A DNA stretch of 7,550 bases from Lachnospiraceae bacterium UBA3863 (GTDB taxonomy: Bacteria; Bacillota; Clostridia; Lachnospirales; Lachnospiraceae): contig DGGX01000029.1 in the NCBI GenBank assembly GCA_002392385.1, positions 1-7,550 of the forward strand. The letters are read 5' to 3'. Positions 4,058-7,550 of the stretch are shown in pieces (the stretch's first letter is position 1; each line of letters starts with the position of its first letter). The notes beneath the pieces are model-generated. The model saw only the letters and a list, made by a program, of their open reading frames with translations, had not been told where the DNA came from and made no database searches. A program made the translations under genes and the position numbers.

Positions 4058-7000
4058 AAAGTATTGAGATCCAGGGCTTTAAGTCTTTTGCAAGCAAGAT
4101 CCGGTTTGAATTTCATAATGGCATCACAGCGATCGTAGGGCCCAACGGAAGCGGCAAGAGCAACGTGGCCGACGCGGTCAGATGGGTGCTGGGAGAACAG
4201 AGAGTCAGGCAGCTGAGGGGCCATTCCATGCAGGATGTTATTTTTGCGGGAACTGAGCTCAGAAAGCCGCTTGGCTCCGCCTATGTGGCCATCACCCTGG
4301 ACAACAGCGACGGCAAGCTTCCCATCGCCTATGAAGAAGTGACGGTGGCGAGGAGGATCTACCGGAGCGGTGAGAGCGAGTACCTCCTGAACGGCAGTGT
4401 CTGCCGGCTCCGGGACGTGCAGGAGCTCTTCTATGACACCGGTATCGGCAAGGAAGGCTACTCCATCATCGGACAGGGACAGATCGAGAAGATCCTCAGC
4501 GACAAGCCCGAGGACCGGCGTGAGCTGTTCGACGAGGCGGCGGGCATCGTGAAGTTCAAACGCCGCAAGGAGACCTCCCTGAGGAAGCTGGCCAGCGAGA
4601 AGGACAATCTCACCAGGGTCAGCGATATCCTGGGAGAGCTGGAACGGCAGATCCCCTCTCTGGAAAAACAGTCGGAGAAGGCCCGCGCCTGGCTCAAGCT
4701 CCGCGATGAACTGCGGTCGCTGGACGTCAATGCCTTCCTGCTGGAGAACCGCAAGAGCATGGACGATCTCACGGAGCTGCGGGGCAAGGAGGAGATCGCC
4801 GCCGCGGAGCTGGAGAGCACCCGGGCGGAGCGGGAAGCAGCCGCTGCCCAGACCCGGGAGCAGGACGACCGTCTGTCCGCGCTGGAGAAACAGATCGACG
4901 ATCTGCGCAGCCGGATCACCGGCGCCAGTGTGATCCGCAGCCGCCTGGAGGGCGACTGCAAGGTCCTGGAGGAGCAGATCCGGGGCGCCCTGCAGAATGA
5001 AGAGCATTTCCGGGAGAGACTGACCTCCGTGGACGGAGACATCACCTCCCGGCAGACAGAGCTGGATTCCCTGATGGCCGGCAAGACCTCCGTGGACGAC
5101 CGTGTTGCGGAGCTGGTCAGGAACAGGGAGGCGGCCCGGGCTGAGCTGGGCGCCACGGAGGAGGAGATCCGGACCCTGTCGGGTTCCCTGGAGCAGGGCA
5201 GACAGGAGGTCCTGGATATCGTCTCCAAACGGGCCGCCATCCGGTCCAGACTGGCCGCCCTGGAGACCCGGGCCACCCAGCTGACCCAGCAGCGGATCGA
5301 CACCCAGCAGCGGATGCAGGCCCTGCAGTCCGACGAGGACCAGCAGAAGCAGCGCATCACGGAGCTGCGGGCACAGTTCGTGGAGATCGGCGACAGGATC
5401 CGGGACAATGAGCGCCTGCAGAAGGAGACCGAGGAGAAGATCGGCTCCATGAAGGGCAGGCTGTCCTCCGAGGACGCCCAGCTCCGGGAAGCGCAGATGC
5501 GCTATCACCAGGACCAGTCCCGTCTGGACGCCCTGATCAACCTGGCCGAGCGCTATGAGGGATTCGGCGGCAGTGTCCGCAGAGTCATGAGCGAGCGCAG
5601 GCGTGCCCCCGGCATCGTGGGCGTGGTGGCCGACCTGATCAAGACGGACAAGCGTTACGAGACGGCCATCGAGACGGCCCTGGGCGGCAGCATTCAGAAT
5701 ATCGTCACCGAGGACGAGGCCACGGCCAAGTCCATGATCGAGCTCCTCAAGAGGGAGAAGGCCGGCAGGGCTACTTTTCTCCCGCTTACTTCCCTCAAGG
5801 ATCCCCAGACCCTGCGGCAGAAGCAGATCCTGAACGAGCCCGGCATCATCGGCACGGCCGACAGGCTGGTGAGGACCGACGAGAGGTACCGGTCCGTGGC
5901 GGAGAGCCTTCTGGGCAGGATCGTGGTGGCGGACACCTTCGATCACGCCGCGGCGGCGGCCCGCAGATACGGGCAGGGCGTGCGCATGGTCACCCTGGAG
6001 GGAGAGCTTTTCGCTCCCGGCGGCGCCATCAGCGGCGGTGCCTTTAAGAACAACAGCAATCTCCTGGGAAGACGCAGAGAGATGGAGGAACTGCGCCGCA
6101 GCGTAGCGGAGGACGAGGCCCGGATCCGGGTCCATGAGCAGGCCATCGAGGACACCAAGAGAGAGAGAAATACCCTGCGGGCCAGTCTGGAAGAGGGACG
6201 CACACAGCAGCAGAAGCTGTTCCTGGAGCAGAATACGGTCAGACTGAGCATCCAGACAGAGCTGGAGAAGCAGGAGGAGTCAAGCGGCAGCGCGGAAGAA
6301 CTGGAGCGGGAGATGAACCGCCTGGCGGAGGAGCTGACCCAGACCCGTCAGGAGATGACGGCCCAGGCCGGCGAGCTGTCGGGCTCCGAGGAGCGCGAGG
6401 CGGCCGTTTCCGCCAGAAATACACAGGAAGAGAAGGATCTGGCCCTTCTGAGAGAGAAGGAGACGCAGCAGTCCGGCGCCGCGGCCCGCTGGGACGTGGA
6501 GATCGAGAAGACGGCCCAGCAGCAGTCCTTCGAGGAACAGAATATCCGCCGTCTCGAGGAGGAGATCAGACGCTACGCGGCCGAGAAGGAAGAACTGAGC
6601 ACGGAGATCACCGCCAGCAGCCAGGGAAGGGAAGAGAAGACCCGGAGACTGACCATGCTGCGGGAGCGCATCAAGACAGCGGATTCCCAGCACGAGGACG
6701 GCGCCAGGGAGATGACGGCCCTGGGAGAGGAGCGCTCAGCCATCCAGGCAGCCCTCAAGGAAGCCTCCGCCCGCAAGGAAGAGCTGGCGACGCGGATCGC
6801 GGCCCTGGACAAGGAATGCTTCCGGCTGGGAGCCAGACGGGAGCGTCTGCAGGAGTCTGTCGACAGCCAGGTCGCCTACATGTGGGAGGAATATGAGCTG
6901 ACCCTGTCCCAGGCCAGAGAGCTGCGGGACGAGACGCTCACGGACCTGAACGCCCTCAAGCGGGAGATCACCGCCCGCAAGAACGCCATCAAGGAACTGG

Positions 7001-7550
7001 GCAGCGTCAACGTCGGTGCCGTGGAGGAGTACAAGGAGCTCATGGAGCGCTACACCTTCCTCAAGACCCAGCACGACGATCTGACCGAGGCGGCCGCCGC
7101 CCTGGAGAAGATCATCGCCGACCTGGACGAGTCCATGCGCAGACAGTTCCGGGAGCAGTTCGACAGGATCATGAAAGAGTTCGACAAGGTCTTCAAGATC
7201 ATGTTCGGCGGCGGTGCCGGCCGGCTGGAGCTCATGGAGGGCGAGGACCTTCTGGAAGCCGGCGTGCGCGTCATCGCGCAGCCCCCGGGCAAGAAGCTCC
7301 AGAATATGATGCAGCTGTCCGGCGGAGAGAAGTCGCTGACAGCTATCGCCCTGCTTTTTGCCATTCAGAACCTGAAGCCGTCGCCCTTCTGTCTGCTGGA
7401 CGAGATCGAGGCGGCCCTGGATGAGAGCAATGTGCAGCGCTTCGCGGAATATCTGCACAAGCTGACGGAACACACACAGTTTATCGTGATCACCCACCGC
7501 AGAGGGACCATGGAGGAGGCGGACCGCCTGTACGGCATCACCATGCAGGA
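4048..7550 (+). CDS. smc: Chromosome segregation protein SMC (3' end outside window)
   Basis: SMC is the ATPase of the bacterial condensin complex with ScpA and ScpB; it compacts and separates chromosomes after loading near the origin. The frame is open through 1167 residues to the window edge, probably only about 20-30 residues short of the end. Order of parts: N-terminal ATPase head with Walker A GPNGSGKSN (31-39), first coiled coil (about 170-510, rich in Glu, Arg, Gln and Leu), hinge (about 522-668, ending near GGAISGGAF), second coiled coil (about 675-1010), then the C-terminal head with signature motif LSGGEKS (1090-1096), Walker B FCLLDEIEAALDE (1114-1126, catalytic E1119) and the switch histidine ITH (H1150). 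The ATG at 4048 overlaps the rnc stop by 10 bp with only a weak GGGAA before it, so translation likely depends on coupling to rnc. In related genomes ftsY normally follows. Confidence 0.97.
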   Translation, partial: MYLKSIEIQGFKSFASKIRFEFHNGITAIVGPNGSGKSNVADAVRWVLGEQRVRQLRGHSMQDVIFAGTELRKPLGSAYVAITLDNSDGKLPIAYEEVTVARRIYRSGESEYLLNGSVCRLRDVQELFYDTGIGKEGYSIIGQGQIEKILSDKPEDRRELFDEAAGIVKFKRRKETSLRKLASEKDNLTRVSDILGELERQIPSLEKQSEKARAWLKLRDELRSLDVNAFLLENRKSMDDLTELRGKEEIAAAELESTRAEREAAAAQTREQDDRLSALEKQIDDLRSRITGASVIRSRLEGDCKVLEEQIRGALQNEEHFRERLTSVDGDITSRQTELDSLMAGKTSVDDRVAELVRNREAARAELGATEEEIRTLSGSLEQGRQEVLDIVSKRAAIRSRLAALETRATQLTQQRIDTQQRMQALQSDEDQQKQRITELRAQFVEIGDRIRDNERLQKETEEKIGSMKGRLSSEDAQLREAQMRYHQDQSRLDALINLAERYEGFGGSVRRVMSERRRAPGIVGVVADLIKTDKRYETAIETALGGSIQNIVTEDEATAKSMIELLKREKAGRATFLPLTSLKDPQTLRQKQILNEPGIIGTADRLVRTDERYRSVAESLLGRIVVADTFDHAAAAARRYGQGVRMVTLEGELFAPGGAISGGAFKNNSNLLGRRREMEELRRSVAEDEARIRVHEQAIEDTKRERNTLRASLEEGRTQQQKLFLEQNTVRLSIQTELEKQEESSGSAEELEREMNRLAEELTQTRQEMTAQAGELSGSEEREAAVSARNTQEEKDLALLREKETQQSGAAARWDVEIEKTAQQQSFEEQNIRRLEEEIRRYAAEKEELSTEITASSQGREEKTRRLTMLRERIKTADSQHEDGAREMTALGEERSAIQAALKEASARKEELATRIAALDKECFRLGARRERLQESVDSQVAYMWEEYELTLSQARELRDETLTDLNALKREITARKNAIKELGSVNVGAVEEYKELMERYTFLKTQHDDLTEAAAALEKIIADLDESMRRQFREQFDRIMKEFDKVFKIMFGGGAGRLELMEGEDLLEAGVRVIAQPPGKKLQNMMQLSGGEKSLTAIALLFAIQNLKPSPFCLLDEIEAALDESNVQRFAEYLHKLTEHTQFIVITHRRGTMEEADRLYGITMQ

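Noticed and set aside
4003..6135. A 710-codon open frame on the minus strand opposite smc
   Set aside because: It lies wholly antisense to a clearly real SMC (and the end of rnc). The product is a Leu/Gly/Gln-rich low-complexity translation, and such long antisense frames are expected from GC-rich coiled-coil codons.

Overview
The window looks like chromosomal DNA from a fairly GC-rich member of the Bacillota, class Clostridia, most likely Lachnospiraceae. This rests on the gene order ackA / rpmF-plsX-acpP-rnc-smc, the Clostridia-type L32 N-terminus (MSICPKNKSSK), strong AGGAGG-type ribosome binding sites and the style of the SMC and PlsX proteins. It is an inference from protein style and synteny, not from a search.

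Layout: (1) 1-578 is the C-terminal half of acetate kinase (+). (2) 588-1055 holds no convincing gene. Almost all of it is one long imperfect foldback: matching ends, about 100-nt complementary inner arms (699-799 with 885-992), a GC-rich branched tip (800-884), a 40-bp tandem repeat and terminator-like hairpins at both ends. It fills the gap between the convergent ackA and regulator genes. (3) 1055-1384 (-) is a small XRE/Cro-type DNA-binding regulator. (4) 1385-1564 is a regulatory gap with a likely promoter for the regulator, a perfect 7-3-7 palindrome that could be its operator, a near-consensus sigma-A promoter for rpmF and a possible 14-codon remnant of the missing yceD/DUF177 gene. (5) rpmF at 1565-1747. 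(6) 1748-2056 contains a strong hairpin, GC-rich hairpins, a second sigma-A promoter and a degenerate 28-bp repeat ahead of plsX. (7) plsX, acpP, rnc and smc follow on the + strand. The acpP-rnc and rnc-smc junctions are abutting and overlapping respectively, so these genes are probably translationally coupled. smc runs off the right edge, missing only its last few residues.

How the genes work together: PlsX makes acyl-phosphate for phospholipid synthesis from acyl-ACP, AcpP is the carrier, RNase III processes rRNA and other double-stranded RNA, SMC organises the chromosome, and L32 is part of the large ribosomal subunit. This is a conserved growth-linked cluster. Acetate kinase yields ATP from acetyl phosphate. 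The core genes look ordinary. The unusual part is 588-1564, where a foldback element and a regulator gene lie between ackA and rpmF, and the DUF177 gene usually found before rpmF is absent.
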